Shown piece after piece: positions 7,037 through 14,661 of a stretch of 19,135 nt of DNA. Position 1 is the first letter of the stretch; the number at the start of each line of letters is the position of its first letter. Source of the DNA: UBA1738 sp045591565 (GTDB taxonomy: Bacteria; Bacillota; Clostridia; UBA1381). The notes under the pieces were generated by a model. The model was given only the letters and a program-made list of their open reading frames with translations, was not told the DNA's origin and did no database searches. The DNA lies in contig JAZNTB010000077.1 in NCBI GenBank assembly GCA_045591565.1, positions 1-19,135 of the forward strand, read 5' to 3'. The position numbers were made by a program, and so were the translations under genes.

Positions 7037-7630
7037 TTACTTAGAATACAACTCGACGATAAGGTGTTCCTCAACCTCGTAATCAATATCTTCACGGGTA
7101 GGAAGTGCAACAACCTTTCCGGTCTGAGTATTCTTGTCCATGTCTAACCACTTTGGTACAGCTCTTGAAGCGTTTGCTTCTTGAATATCCTTCATTCTCT
7201 GTGAAGCCTTGCTCTTCTCACGAAGTGCAACTATGTCGCCTGCCTTTACGATATATGACGGAATGTCAACCTTCTTACCATTTACAAGAATGTGACCGTG
7301 ATTTACGATCTGTCTTGCTTCTCTTCTTGTGTTAGCCAAGCCTAATCTGAAAACTACATTGTCAAGTCTTGTTTCCAGGATAGATAGAAGTTCTTCACCT
7401 GTAATGCCGTGCTTTTTAGTAGCCATTACATAGTACTTTCTGAACTGCTTCTCCAATACGCCGTATATAAACTTAACCTTCTGCTTTTCATTAAGCTGCA
7501 AACCATATTCAGACTGTTTTTTTCTGCCTTTTACAGGGTTCTTGTTTGATGATTTGTGAACGCCCATAACAGCAGGCTCAATTCCTAAAGTTCTGCATCT
7601 TTTCAGAACCGGTTGCATATTTTTAGCCAT
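7037..7630 (-). CDS. rpsD: 30S ribosomal protein S4, zinc-independent form
   Basis: 197 aa. S4 nucleates assembly of the 30S body and can repress its own operon in several bacteria. The S4 RNA-binding domain runs from about residue 88 to 150 (TRLDNVVFRLGLANTRREARQ, then VNGKKVDIPSY). The N-terminal region that carries four Cys in zinc-type S4 has only Cys12 here, so this is the zinc-free form. AGGAGG stands before the ATG. The gene is inside the alpha operon, 38 bases after rpsK, rather than alone as in Bacillus. The 38-base gap has no room for a separate S4 leader. Confidence 0.97.
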   Translation of the reverse strand: MAKNMQPVLKRCRTLGIEPAVMGVHKSSNKNPVKGRKKQSEYGLQLNEKQKVKFIYGVLEKQFRKYYVMATKKHGITGEELLSILETRLDNVVFRLGLANTRREARQIVNHGHILVNGKKVDIPSYIVKAGDIVALREKSKASQRMKDIQEANASRAVPKWLDMDKNTQTGKVVALPTREDIDYEVEEHLIVELYSK

Positions 7631-7668
7631 CTTAATTTCCTCCTTTTACTGGTTATTACAATGATAAA

Positions 7669-8064
7669 TCAAACTCTTCTTCTCTTAGGCGGTCTGCAGC
7701 CGTTGTGAGGGATTGGAGTTACATCCTTAATCATTGTAACTTCAAGACCTGCAGCCTGAAGCGCACGAATCGCTGCTTCACGACCTGCACCCGGACCCTT
7801 TACATAAACTTCAACAGTTTTAAGTCCGTGTTCCATTGCAGCCTTTGCTGCTGTCTCTGCTGCTGTCTGTGCAGCAAACGGAGTGCTCTTTTTAGAACCA
7901 CGGAAGCCTAAGCCGCCGGCTGAAGCCCAAGAAAGAGCATTACCATTTACATCAGTAATAGTAACTATTGTGTTATTGAAGCTTGAGCGAATATGAGCAG
8001 CGCCCTTTTCAATATTTTTCTTAACACGCTTTGTGCGTGTAGTTCTTTTTGCTACCTTTGCCAT
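7669..8064 (-). CDS. rpsK: 30S ribosomal protein S11
   Basis: 131 aa, usual length. S11 belongs to the platform of the small subunit and contacts 16S RNA near the mRNA exit. Landmarks are HIRSSFNNTIVTITD (24-38), GFRGSKKSTPFAAQ and the C-terminal DVTPIPHNGCRPPKRRRV. AAAGGAGG precedes the ATG. It begins 15 bases after rpsM ends. Confidence 0.98.
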   Translation of the reverse strand: MAKVAKRTTRTKRVKKNIEKGAAHIRSSFNNTIVTITDVNGNALSWASAGGLGFRGSKKSTPFAAQTAAETAAKAAMEHGLKTVEVYVKGPGAGREAAIRALQAAGLEVTMIKDVTPIPHNGCRPPKRRRV

Positions 8065-8079
8065 TGCTTAGTACCTCCT

Positions 8080-8448
8080 TTACTTCTTTTTGTTAGCCAT
8101 TGTTCTGGCTGGACCTTTTCTTGTCCTTGCGTTGTTCTTTGTGTTCTGTCCACGAACAGGAAGACCCTTTCTGTGACGAACGCCTCTGTAACAACCTATT
8201 TCCATAAGTCTCTTGATGTCAAGTGAAACCTGAGTCTTAAGCTCACCCTCAACTGTGTAGTTTGCGCTTATAGCTTCTCTTAACTTGTTTACTTCATCTT
8301 CTGTTAAATCCTTAACTCTTGTGTCAGGGTTGATGTTATTTTCCCTGAGCAGTTTCTGTGATGTTTTAAGACCGATACCGTAGATATAAGTTAAACCGAT
8401 TTCAACTCTTTTTTCTCTTGGTAAGTCAACACCTGCTATTCTAGCCAT
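8080..8448 (-). CDS. rpsM: 30S ribosomal protein S13
   Basis: 122 aa from ATG 8448, giving the universal start MARIAGVDLP; GGAGG (8460-8456) lies seven bases upstream. An open frame extends further up to 8511 but that part reads through the leader and is not protein-like. S13 is in the head of the 30S subunit and touches the P-site tRNA and 50S bridges. The helix-two-turn-helix segment and the basic tail HRKGLPVRGQNTKNNARTR are present. It is the first gene of the alpha operon and is preceded by a long structured gap. Confidence 0.98.
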   Translation of the reverse strand: MARIAGVDLPREKRVEIGLTYIYGIGLKTSQKLLRENNINPDTRVKDLTEDEVNKLREAISANYTVEGELKTQVSLDIKRLMEIGCYRGVRHRKGLPVRGQNTKNNARTRKGPARTMANKKK

Positions 8449-8670
8449 TATTACACCTCCACTAGCATAAATCTCACAATTTTTTATTATTACAGGCAGC
8501 CAAAGCCTCACTCTGTGACAGCCGCAGCTTCAGAAGCCGATAACAACTTTTCCTTCGCGCGGAACTTTCATCCGCAAATTGTGATAACCAAACATATACA
8601 TTTTGATTTCATTTAAAATTATGGATGTAACCCGTCTATCTGGGTTTATCAGTGAATTTTAAAAGTGAAA
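8449..8670 (-). promoter_or_regulatory. Structured leader candidate before rpsM (alpha operon)
   Basis: This 222-nt gap between rpmJ and rpsM holds no convincing gene, while other gaps nearby are mostly 5-60 nt. Read as leftward RNA, a long-range AT-rich stem pairs 8670-8655 with 8620-8607 and encloses a 5-bp AACCC/GGGTT hairpin. Further on, a 9-bp helix (8584-8576 with 8482-8474) closes a multibranch region containing GCGGA/TCCGC (8575-8571 with 8563-8559) and smaller stems of 4-5 bp (GGCTT/AAGCT, TCAC/GTGA, AGGC/GCCT). The 3' arm ends 14 bases before the rpsM GGAGG. I saw no good promoter and no T tract. Pairing is seen by eye; function as an autoregulatory leader is inferred. Confidence 0.45.
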
Positions 8671-8784
8671 TCAGCCTTGCTTCTGTTTATGTTTTGGATT
8701 CTCACAAATAACCATTATCTTACCCTTGCGCTTAATGATTTTGCATTTTTCGCAAATAGGCTTAACTGATGGGCGTACTTTCAT
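8671..8784 (-). CDS. rpmJ: 50S ribosomal protein L36, zinc-binding form
   Basis: 37 aa, starting MKVRPSVKPICEKCK at ATG 8784, with AAGGAGG and an 8-9 base spacer upstream. Cys11, Cys14, Cys27 and His32 form the CCCH zinc site of the zinc-type L36. It is the smallest large-subunit protein and sits at the base of the L7/L12 stalk region. The gene is 14 bases after infA, the standard order. Confidence 0.98.
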   Translation of the reverse strand: MKVRPSVKPICEKCKIIKRKGKIMVICENPKHKQKQG

Positions 8785-8798
8785 GTGTTTTTACCTCC

Positions 8799-9017
8799 TT
8801 ATTTAGATCTCCAGGTGATTCTGCCTCTTGTAAGATCATACGGCGACATTTCGATTGTCACCTTATCCCCCGGAAGAATCTTAATGAAGTTCATTCTCAA
8901 TTTACCTGAAATATGGGCTAAAATCTGATGCCCGTTTTCAAGCTCCACCTTAAACATAGCATTGGGCAGGGTTTCGACAACCGTACCCTCTAATTCTAAA
9001 ACATCTTCCTTTGCCAA
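8799..9017 (-). CDS. infA: Translation initiation factor IF-1
   Basis: 72 aa, exactly the family length, from a TTG start at 9017 that gives MAKEDVLELEG. GGGAGG (9031-9026) lies eight bases upstream, inside the end of the preceding gene; an ATG further up (9041) has no such site and lies within the KOW gene. The single OB/S1 fold covers the whole protein, with GHQILAHISGKLRMNFIKILPGD in the centre. IF-1 binds the A site of the 30S subunit during initiation. The TTG start and five-base gap from the upstream stop suggest coupled translation. Confidence 0.97.
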   Translation of the reverse strand: MAKEDVLELEGTVVETLPNAMFKVELENGHQILAHISGKLRMNFIKILPGDKVTIEMSPYDLTRGRITWRSK

Positions 9018-9022
9018 AGCTA

Positions 9023-9280
9023 CTACCTCCCAACAAAACATTCCAAACCGGCTTTTATCGCTTTTCTTACCATAGAATCCGAAATATTCTCAAAATCAAG
9101 CTCGACCGTTTTATTAGTCTTGTTAATGTGCTTGAGTTTCTTCTTCTTAGGCCTTGATACCCGCCTTGTTTCTCCGTCTGCAAGATACACACAATCACCC
9201 TCGCAGCTAAGGACAACAAATAATGTTCCTTTGTCGCGACCGGCCCTTGAGTATACCAGGCTGCCTCTTGAAATATCCAT
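9023..9280 (-). CDS. KOW-domain RNA-binding protein (L14e-like)
   Basis: 85 aa. The first 35 residues form a KOW-type beta-barrel motif (ISRGSLVYSRAGRDKG...VV), as in L14e, L24 and NusG. Residues 40-52 are very basic (RRVSRPKKKKLKH), then an acidic/helical tail. Small proteins of this type are found between map and infA in many Clostridia and are annotated as L14E/L6E/L27E-like. A role in ribosome binding or assembly is inferred from fold and location; none is proved by the sequence. AGAGAGG precedes the ATG, 14 bases after map. Confidence 0.9.
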   Translation of the reverse strand: MDISRGSLVYSRAGRDKGTLFVVLSCEGDCVYLADGETRRVSRPKKKKLKHINKTNKTVELDFENISDSMVRKAIKAGLECFVGR

Positions 9281-9294
9281 TATGCAAACCTCTC

Positions 9295-10041
9295 TTACAG
9301 TGTTAAAATTTCACACTCGCCTCTTGTTATGAGGATTGTGTTTTCGTAATGTGCTGATAAGCTTCCGTCCTCGGTTTCAACCGTCCAGTCGTCGTCAAGT
9401 ACAACTACCTCGTAGCCGCCCATATTTACCATAGGCTCAATAGCTACGGTCATTCCTGCAGCAAGCTTTGCTCCTCTGCCCTTTGTTCCGAAGTTTGGAA
9501 CGCTTGGGTCCTCGTGCAACTTCCTGCCAATTCCGTGACCTACAAAGTCACGCACAACCGAATAGCCGTTCTTCTCGACATACTCCTCGATAGCTGCCGA
9601 CACATCACCCACTTTAGCACCGTGAGTAGCATACTTAATTCCTTCAAAAAAGCTCTCTTTTGTGACATCGATAAGTCTTTGCGCTTCGTTGGAAATTTTT
9701 CCAACTGCAAAGGTTCTTGCCGCGTCACCGTGATAGCCATCCTTGCAGGCTCCCATGTCAATGCTTATAATATCACCCTCGGCAAGCACAATATCCTTTG
9801 ACGGAATTCCGTGGATTACCTTATCATTTACCGAAGCGCATATGCTTGCCGGAAATCCGTTATAATTTAGGAATGATGGCGTAGCACCCTGCTTCTTTAT
9901 GAAGTCATAAGCAATTTTGTCAAGCTCCCGGGTGGTTATCCCCGGTCTGATATTTTTTTCAATCAGCCGGAGAGCATCTCCCGTGATCTTGCCCGCAATG
10001 CGCATTTTTTCAACTTCTGATCTTGATTTTATGCTGATCAT
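9295..10041 (-). CDS. map: Methionine aminopeptidase, type I
   Basis: 248 aa, usual for type Ia. It removes the initiator methionine from nascent proteins. All five metal ligands are visible: Asp95 (IDMGA), Asp106 (HGDAARTF), His169 (GHGIGR), Glu202 (IEPMV) and Glu233 (HYENT), plus His77 in VIHGIP and His176 near the substrate pocket. No N-terminal zinc finger extension is present. The start lies eight bases after the adk stop, and its AGGTGA site overlaps that stop codon, so the two are translationally coupled. Confidence 0.98.
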   Translation of the reverse strand: MISIKSRSEVEKMRIAGKITGDALRLIEKNIRPGITTRELDKIAYDFIKKQGATPSFLNYNGFPASICASVNDKVIHGIPSKDIVLAEGDIISIDMGACKDGYHGDAARTFAVGKISNEAQRLIDVTKESFFEGIKYATHGAKVGDVSAAIEEYVEKNGYSVVRDFVGHGIGRKLHEDPSVPNFGTKGRGAKLAAGMTVAIEPMVNMGGYEVVVLDDDWTVETEDGSLSAHYENTILITRGECEILTL

Positions 10042-10049
10042 TGCTTCAC

Positions 10050-10685
10050 CTATTTCGCAAGGCCAAGTGCTTTGCTAACCGCACTGTTTGTCTGGTCAAC
10101 GCTTCCTGAGCTGTCCACGCTGACAACCTTGCCCTGGGCTTCGTAGTATGCCTTTATTGGCTCTGTCTGTTCATGATAAACCTTAATACGGTTTCTGATT
10201 GTTTCCTCATTGTCATCAGCTCTCTGGATGATTTCGCCGCCGCAAACGCACTTACCGTTTGCAGGTACCGGCTTGTTTTTGATGTGATAAGGAGTTCCGC
10301 AAGCTTTACACTCGCGTCTGCCTGTCAGTCTTTCAACTATTATCTCATCATCAACCTCGAGGGATAAAACCTTGTCAATCTCAACGCCTGAAGCAGTTAG
10401 CGCTTCAGCCTGTGCGATTGTTCTCGGGAAACCATCAAGAATGAATCCATTCTTGCAGTCATCCTGAGAAAGTCTGTCCTTTACTATACCGACAACAACC
10501 TCATCAGGTACCAGCTTACCCTCATCAATATACTGTTTTGCCAGCTTTCCGAGCTCGGTACCCTCTCGCATGGCAGCTCTTAACATTACACCCGTCGAAA
10601 TTGTTTCAATTCCAAACTCTTTCGTCAGTACTTCTGCTTGTGTTCCCTTTCCGGCTCCCGGAGGTCCAAGTAGTATAAGTTTCAT
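10050..10685 (-). CDS. adk: Adenylate kinase
   Basis: 211 aa, long-lid form. It interconverts ATP + AMP and 2 ADP. The P-loop is GPPGAGKGTQ (7-16), the AMP-site run has STG at 30-32, and LDGFPRT is at 83-89. Residues 121-158 form the LID with Cys126, Cys129, Cys146 and Cys148 as a likely zinc site. Two details are unusual: the second Cys pair is C-x-C rather than C-x-x-C or C-x-x-D, and the residue after STG is Val33 where most family members have Asp. AAGGCGG precedes the ATG. It lies 21 bases after secY, the standard secY-adk-map order. Confidence 0.97.
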   Translation of the reverse strand: MKLILLGPPGAGKGTQAEVLTKEFGIETISTGVMLRAAMREGTELGKLAKQYIDEGKLVPDEVVVGIVKDRLSQDDCKNGFILDGFPRTIAQAEALTASGVEIDKVLSLEVDDEIIVERLTGRRECKACGTPYHIKNKPVPANGKCVCGGEIIQRADDNEETIRNRIKVYHEQTEPIKAYYEAQGKVVSVDSSGSVDQTNSAVSKALGLAK

Positions 10686-10706
10686 AATTTTGCCGCCTTT
10701 CTGTCT

Positions 10707-12041
10707 TTACTCTAAAAATCCCTTATAGTTTCTCATAACGAGCTGTGATTCGATTTGTCTTACAGATTCAAGTGCAACACCTTCCATAATGAGAAGTGAT
10801 GTACCACCAATCTGAAGTCCCTGAATACCGAATACTGCTCCTACAACTACCGGCAGAACAGCGATAATTCCGAGGAATATAGCGCCTGCCAGGTTAAGTC
10901 TTGTCGAAACCTTTGAAATATAGTCGCTTGTAGGCTTACCAGGTCTGTAACCCGGGATATATCCGCCTGACTTCTTCATATTATTAGCCATTTCAACCGG
11001 ATTGAACTGAATAGCTGAATAGAAATATGTGAAGAAGATAATAAGCAGGAAGTAGAGCACTGCATAAACAATATCTGTCCAGCTAGGTCCGTATCCGGCT
11101 GTTAAGCAGCCGAGAACTCTGAACCAGATTCCTGTCTGCGGAAGGTTTCCGCCTGTTGCAAGTCTTACGATTGTTGCAGGGAACGCCATAATACTTGATG
11201 CGAAGATGATTGGCATAACTCCGCCCATAACAACCTTAATCGGGATGTTTGTGCTCTGGCCGCCGTACATTTTTCTTCCTACAACTCTTTTTGCATACTG
11301 AACAGGAATTCTTCTCTCTGCTGAGTCAAACAGTACTACCAGTACAATCGCAAGAATTGCTACGATTACAATTCCTGCTGCAAGAATAATGCTTCCCATT
11401 GTTCTTACGCCGCTTGCTAGGTAGTTATTGTAGATTGTGTATGCGCCTGTCGGGATACTTGAAACGATACCTGCAAAGATAATAAGCGAAACACCGTTTC
11501 CGATACCCTTTTCTGTAATCAGTTCACCAAGCCATACGATGAATGCTGTACCTGCTGTGAATGTAAGAGTGATAACGAAGAATGTTAAAACGCTTTCATT
11601 TGCAATAGCAGTAATACCGCTTTCAACGCCAATGTTGTGAAGTGTCACATAAAGTCCTGCACCCTGAACGAATGCAAGGATGATACCTAAATATCTTGTA
11701 ATTTTGTTAAGCTTCTTTCTGCCCTCAAGTCCCTCTTTGGCAAGTCTTTCGAGTGCCGGGATTGCAACAGATAAAAGCTGTGTGATAATTGACGCGTTGA
11801 TGTATGGAGATACACCAAGTGCCATAACGGTTGCGTTTGCGAACGCACCACCGGTAAATACGTTAAACAGTGAGAACAAATCTGTTCCGCCGCCGCCCAT
11901 AAATGCCTTCATCGCCTCTGCTGAGAGGAATGGTACAGGAATATGAGCACCGAATCTGAATACGATCATCATTAAAAGCGTGAACCAAAGTCTCTTACGA
12001 AGCTCCGGAACTTTAAAAGCGTTTCTAATTGTACTGAACAT
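10707..12041 (-). CDS. secY: Preprotein translocase channel subunit SecY
   Basis: 444 aa with about ten membrane segments. SecY forms the protein-conducting pore of SecYEG. Landmarks are the N-terminal FRFGAHIPVPF, the plug region with GGAFANATVMALGVSPYINASII, the basic cytosolic loops (RRIPVQYAKR and YIPGYRPGKPTSDYI) that contact SecA or the ribosome, and the C-terminal MEGVALESVRQIESQLVMRNYKGF. The ATG lies one base after the rplO stop with AGAGGTGA just upstream, so export capacity is tied to ribosomal protein synthesis. Confidence 0.98.
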   Translation of the reverse strand: MFSTIRNAFKVPELRKRLWFTLLMMIVFRFGAHIPVPFLSAEAMKAFMGGGGTDLFSLFNVFTGGAFANATVMALGVSPYINASIITQLLSVAIPALERLAKEGLEGRKKLNKITRYLGIILAFVQGAGLYVTLHNIGVESGITAIANESVLTFFVITLTFTAGTAFIVWLGELITEKGIGNGVSLIIFAGIVSSIPTGAYTIYNNYLASGVRTMGSIILAAGIVIVAILAIVLVVLFDSAERRIPVQYAKRVVGRKMYGGQSTNIPIKVVMGGVMPIIFASSIMAFPATIVRLATGGNLPQTGIWFRVLGCLTAGYGPSWTDIVYAVLYFLLIIFFTYFYSAIQFNPVEMANNMKKSGGYIPGYRPGKPTSDYISKVSTRLNLAGAIFLGIIAVLPVVVGAVFGIQGLQIGGTSLLIMEGVALESVRQIESQLVMRNYKGFLE

Positions 12042-12042
12042 A

Positions 12043-12483
12043 TTAGATCACCTCTGCCTTTCCACCGGCCTTTTCGATTTTTTCCTTAGCAGATGCTGTG
12101 AAGCCTGCAACCTTAACATTAAGGCTCTTTGTTACTTCGCCTCTGCCCAAAATCTTAACACCGTCAAGAGTTCTTGATATAATACCGGCTTCTTTCAAAA
12201 CCTCAGCAGTTACTTCCTGTCCGTTTTCGAATTTCTCCAAAACTTCAACATTTACTGTAACATACTTTTTAGCAAATATATTAGTAAATCCTCTCTTAGG
12301 CAAACGTCTGTATAAAGGCATCTGACCACCTTCGAAGCCTGGTCTTACACCGCCGCCTGAACGGGCGTTCTGTCCTTTATGACCTTTACCGGAAGTTTTG
12401 CCTGTTCCGGAACCGATACCTCTGCCCACTCTCTTTGATGCAAATCTTGAACCTTCTGTTGGCTTAAGTTCGTCCAATCTCAT
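12043..12483 (-). CDS. rplO: 50S ribosomal protein L15
   Basis: 146 aa from ATG 12483, giving MRLDELKPTEGS with AAGGAGG (12498-12492) upstream; an upstream in-frame start at 12522 overlaps the end of rpmD and is rejected. The N-terminal Gly/Arg-rich arm (GRGIGSGTGKTSGKGHKGQNAR) threads into 23S RNA; the globular C-terminal half has GRGEVTKSLNVKV. It is a late-assembly large-subunit protein. It lies 25 bases after rpmD and is coupled to secY. Confidence 0.98.
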   Translation of the reverse strand: MRLDELKPTEGSRFASKRVGRGIGSGTGKTSGKGHKGQNARSGGGVRPGFEGGQMPLYRRLPKRGFTNIFAKKYVTVNVEVLEKFENGQEVTAEVLKEAGIISRTLDGVKILGRGEVTKSLNVKVAGFTASAKEKIEKAGGKAEVI

Positions 12484-12508
12484 TTGCCACACCTCCTTCT
12501 TGTTAGTT

Positions 12509-12682
12509 TTAGTTTTCCTCAACCTCTAAAAGATGAGAAACTTTCTTAATCATACCTCTGATTTGAGGAGTATCATTGTGTTCTTTAACATCTCTGATTT
12601 TCTTTAGTCCTAAAGCCGCAACTGTTGCGATCTGGTCCTTTTTGCAACCGATTGTGCTCTTTACTAATTTAACCTTTAACAT
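12509..12682 (-). CDS. rpmD: 50S ribosomal protein L30
   Basis: 57 aa, starting MLKVKLVKSTIGCKKDQ at ATG 12682, with AAGGAGG (12700-12694) 11 bases upstream and overlapping the rpsE stop codon. The family pattern 'VKSxIGxxxxQxxTxxxLGLxKIxxVxxxxDTPxIRGMIxKV' is clear. Length and position between rpsE and rplO are standard. It ends at 12509. Confidence 0.98.
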   Translation of the reverse strand: MLKVKLVKSTIGCKKDQIATVAALGLKKIRDVKEHNDTPQIRGMIKKVSHLLEVEEN

Positions 12683-12698
12683 AATGCTCTCTGCCTCC

Positions 12699-13202
12699 TT
12701 AACCTAAGATTTGGTCAGCATCCTTGCCGCGAAGCTTAGCAACAGATTCAAGGTCCTTTAAGTTTGCAAGACCGGCAATTGTAGCTTTAACAACATTCTT
12801 CTTGTTGTTTGAACGCAGGCATTTTGTTCTGATATCCTTGATTCCGGCAAGCTCAACAACAGCTCTCACTGCGCCGCCGGCGATAACTCCGGTACCTTCT
12901 TTTGCAGGCTTTAATAAAACTCTTCCTGCACCGAATTCACCGATAGTTTCGTGTGTGATTGTTGTATCCTTTAAAGGAACAGTAACCATATTCTTTTTAG
13001 CATCTTCAATACCCTTACGGATTGCGTCCGGGATTTCAGTTGCCTTACCAATGCCGCAGCCAACATGACCGTTGCCGTCGCCGACTACCATCAATGCTGA
13101 GAAACGCATTGTTCTACCGCCTTTTACAGTCTTTGCAACGCGGTTAATTTCAACCAACTTCTCTTGTAAGTCGAGTGTTGATGCATCTATTCTTTCAGCC
13201 AC
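12699..13202 (-). CDS. rpsE: 30S ribosomal protein S5
   Basis: 167 aa from a GTG start at 13202, with AAAGGAGG (13218-13211) eight bases upstream. S5 lines the mRNA entry site and affects decoding accuracy. The N-terminal dsRBD-like domain contains GGRTMRFSALMVVGDGNGHVG and GKATEIPDAIRKG; the C-terminal domain has GVIAGGAVRAVVELAGIKDI. The GTG start is the only unusual point. Confidence 0.98.
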   Translation of the reverse strand: MAERIDASTLDLQEKLVEINRVAKTVKGGRTMRFSALMVVGDGNGHVGCGIGKATEIPDAIRKGIEDAKKNMVTVPLKDTTITHETIGEFGAGRVLLKPAKEGTGVIAGGAVRAVVELAGIKDIRTKCLRSNNKKNVVKATIAGLANLKDLESVAKLRGKDADQILG

Positions 13203-13220
13203 AAGTTTTTCCTCCTTTAA

Positions 13221-13580
13221 TTAGAATTCCAAGCCGCCTTCTCTTGCACCTTCTGCAAGAGCTGCAACTCTACCGTGATAAATGTATCCGCCTCTGTCGA
13301 ATACAACGGCCTTAATGCCTTTTTCCAAAGCCTTTTTAGCTACCGCATTTCCAACAGCCTTAGCTGCCTCGATATTTCCGCCGTAGCCTGAGAAGTCTTT
13401 GTCCATGCTTGAAGCACTAACTAAGGTGATACCCTTTGTGTCATCGATTATCTGAGCATAAATGTGATTTAAGCTTCTGTAAACGTTCAGACGAGGTCTC
13501 TCCGCACTGCCGGAGATGTTCTTTCTGACTCTCATATGACGTTTAATTCTTGCATCATTACTGTTTTTCTTGTTTATCAT
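13221..13580 (-). CDS. rplR: 50S ribosomal protein L18
   Basis: 119 aa, normal length. L18 binds 5S rRNA with L5. Landmarks are the basic N terminus (RIKRHMRVRKNISGSAERPRL), VYRSLNHIYAQIIDD, and the C-terminal VFDRGGYIYHGRVAALAEGAREGGLEF typical of the family. AAAGGAG precedes the ATG by nine bases. Nineteen bases separate it from rplF. Confidence 0.98.
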   Translation of the reverse strand: MINKKNSNDARIKRHMRVRKNISGSAERPRLNVYRSLNHIYAQIIDDTKGITLVSASSMDKDFSGYGGNIEAAKAVGNAVAKKALEKGIKAVVFDRGGYIYHGRVAALAEGAREGGLEF

Positions 13581-13599
13581 TTAAGAACACTCCTTTCTA

Positions 13600-14148
13600 T
13601 TATTTCTTCTTAGCTCCCGCTTTACCTTCTTTGCGTCTGATAACCTCATCAACATACTTAATACCCTTGCCCTTGTATGGCTCTGGCATTCTGTATTCTC
13701 TGATTTTAGCAGCTGTCGCACCTACATGTTCCTTGTTTGCGCCCTTTACAACGATTTTGTTAGGAGCCGGAACTTCGATAGTAACGCCTTCTATTGCCTC
13801 ATACTCAACCGGGTGTGAATAACCAAGGCTGAGAACAAGCTTCTTGCCCTGCATCTGAGCTCTGTAGCCGACACCGTTGATTTCAAGTTCCTTTGTGAAG
13901 CCTGTTGTAACACCTACAACCATGTTGTTCACTAAAGTTCTTGTCAAACCGTGAAGTGCCTTGTGCATTTTTTCTTCGCTCGGACGCTCAACGATTATTT
14001 CATTATTTTCGTTCTTGATTATCATATCAGCATGAAGTGTTCTTGAAAGAGTTCCGTTTGGACCCTTTACGGTAACTTCATTGCCTGCGCCTATTGTAAC
14101 GGTTACCCCTGCAGGTACCGGGATAGGCATTTTACCTATTCTTGACAT
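13600..14148 (-). CDS. rplF: 50S ribosomal protein L6
   Basis: 182 aa, made of two similar alpha/beta domains (about 1-82 and 83-182). The start MSRIGKMPIPVPAGV, the middle VVGVTTGFTKELEINGVGYRAQ and the C-terminal PEPYKGKGIKYVDE...RRKEGK are diagnostic. L6 lies next to the sarcin-ricin loop and the factor-binding region. AAGGAGG precedes the ATG. The 63-base gap from rpsH is AT-rich with no obvious strong hairpin. Confidence 0.98.
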   Translation of the reverse strand: MSRIGKMPIPVPAGVTVTIGAGNEVTVKGPNGTLSRTLHADMIIKNENNEIIVERPSEEKMHKALHGLTRTLVNNMVVGVTTGFTKELEINGVGYRAQMQGKKLVLSLGYSHPVEYEAIEGVTIEVPAPNKIVVKGANKEHVGATAAKIREYRMPEPYKGKGIKYVDEVIRRKEGKAGAKKK

Positions 14149-14211
14149 AAGTCTTTCCTCCTTAAAAATTTACATATTCTGTGCTTTCAGGAAATAACAC
14201 AAAACGATTTA

Positions 14212-14610
14212 TTACCAAACAAACGCAAGAACTTCGCCGCCGATATGCTGCTTGCGAGCCTCTCTGTCTGTCATGATACCCTTTGAAGTTGAGATGATTG
14301 CAATTCCCAAGCCCTTCAAAACTCTTGGAAGCTCATCAGCCGGAGCGTACATTCTAAGACCTGGCTTAGATACTCTCTTGATACCGCTGATAACCTTTTC
14401 CTTATTTGCGCCATACTTGAGTGTTACTCTGATAACGCCCTGCTTTCCGTCCTCAATAATCTGATAGCCCTTGATGTAGCCTTCGTTATTCAGGATTTCT
14501 GCAATAGCTTTTTTCATATTTGATGCAGGAATGTCAACTGTTTCATGCTTCGCTGTGTTTGCGTTTCTGATACGAGTTAGCATATCTGCAATTGGATCAG
14601 TTATTTGCAT
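14212..14610 (-). CDS. rpsH: 30S ribosomal protein S8
   Basis: 132 aa, usual length. S8 is a primary 16S RNA binder and the known repressor of the spc operon in E. coli. Landmarks are the start MQITDPIADMLTRIRNA and the RNA-binding C-terminal ISTSKGIMTDREARKQHIGGEVL. AAGGAGG precedes the ATG. The 95-base gap upstream carries a strong hairpin that may have regulatory meaning. Confidence 0.98.
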   Translation of the reverse strand: MQITDPIADMLTRIRNANTAKHETVDIPASNMKKAIAEILNNEGYIKGYQIIEDGKQGVIRVTLKYGANKEKVISGIKRVSKPGLRMYAPADELPRVLKGLGIAIISTSKGIMTDREARKQHIGGEVLAFVW

Positions 14611-14661
14611 TATATTTACCTCCTTCCGAAATATATCGGGAATAGATTGTTTTACCTATAT

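Noticed and set aside
6139..7911. Plus-strand open frames opposite rpoA, rpsD and rpsK
   Set aside because: They are antisense shadows of conserved ribosomal and polymerase genes with no ribosome binding sites or recognisable domains.
8449..8511. N-terminal extension of S13
   Set aside because: The universal start MARIAG with GGAGG is at 8448; the extra residues are unlike any S13 and lie in the structured gap.
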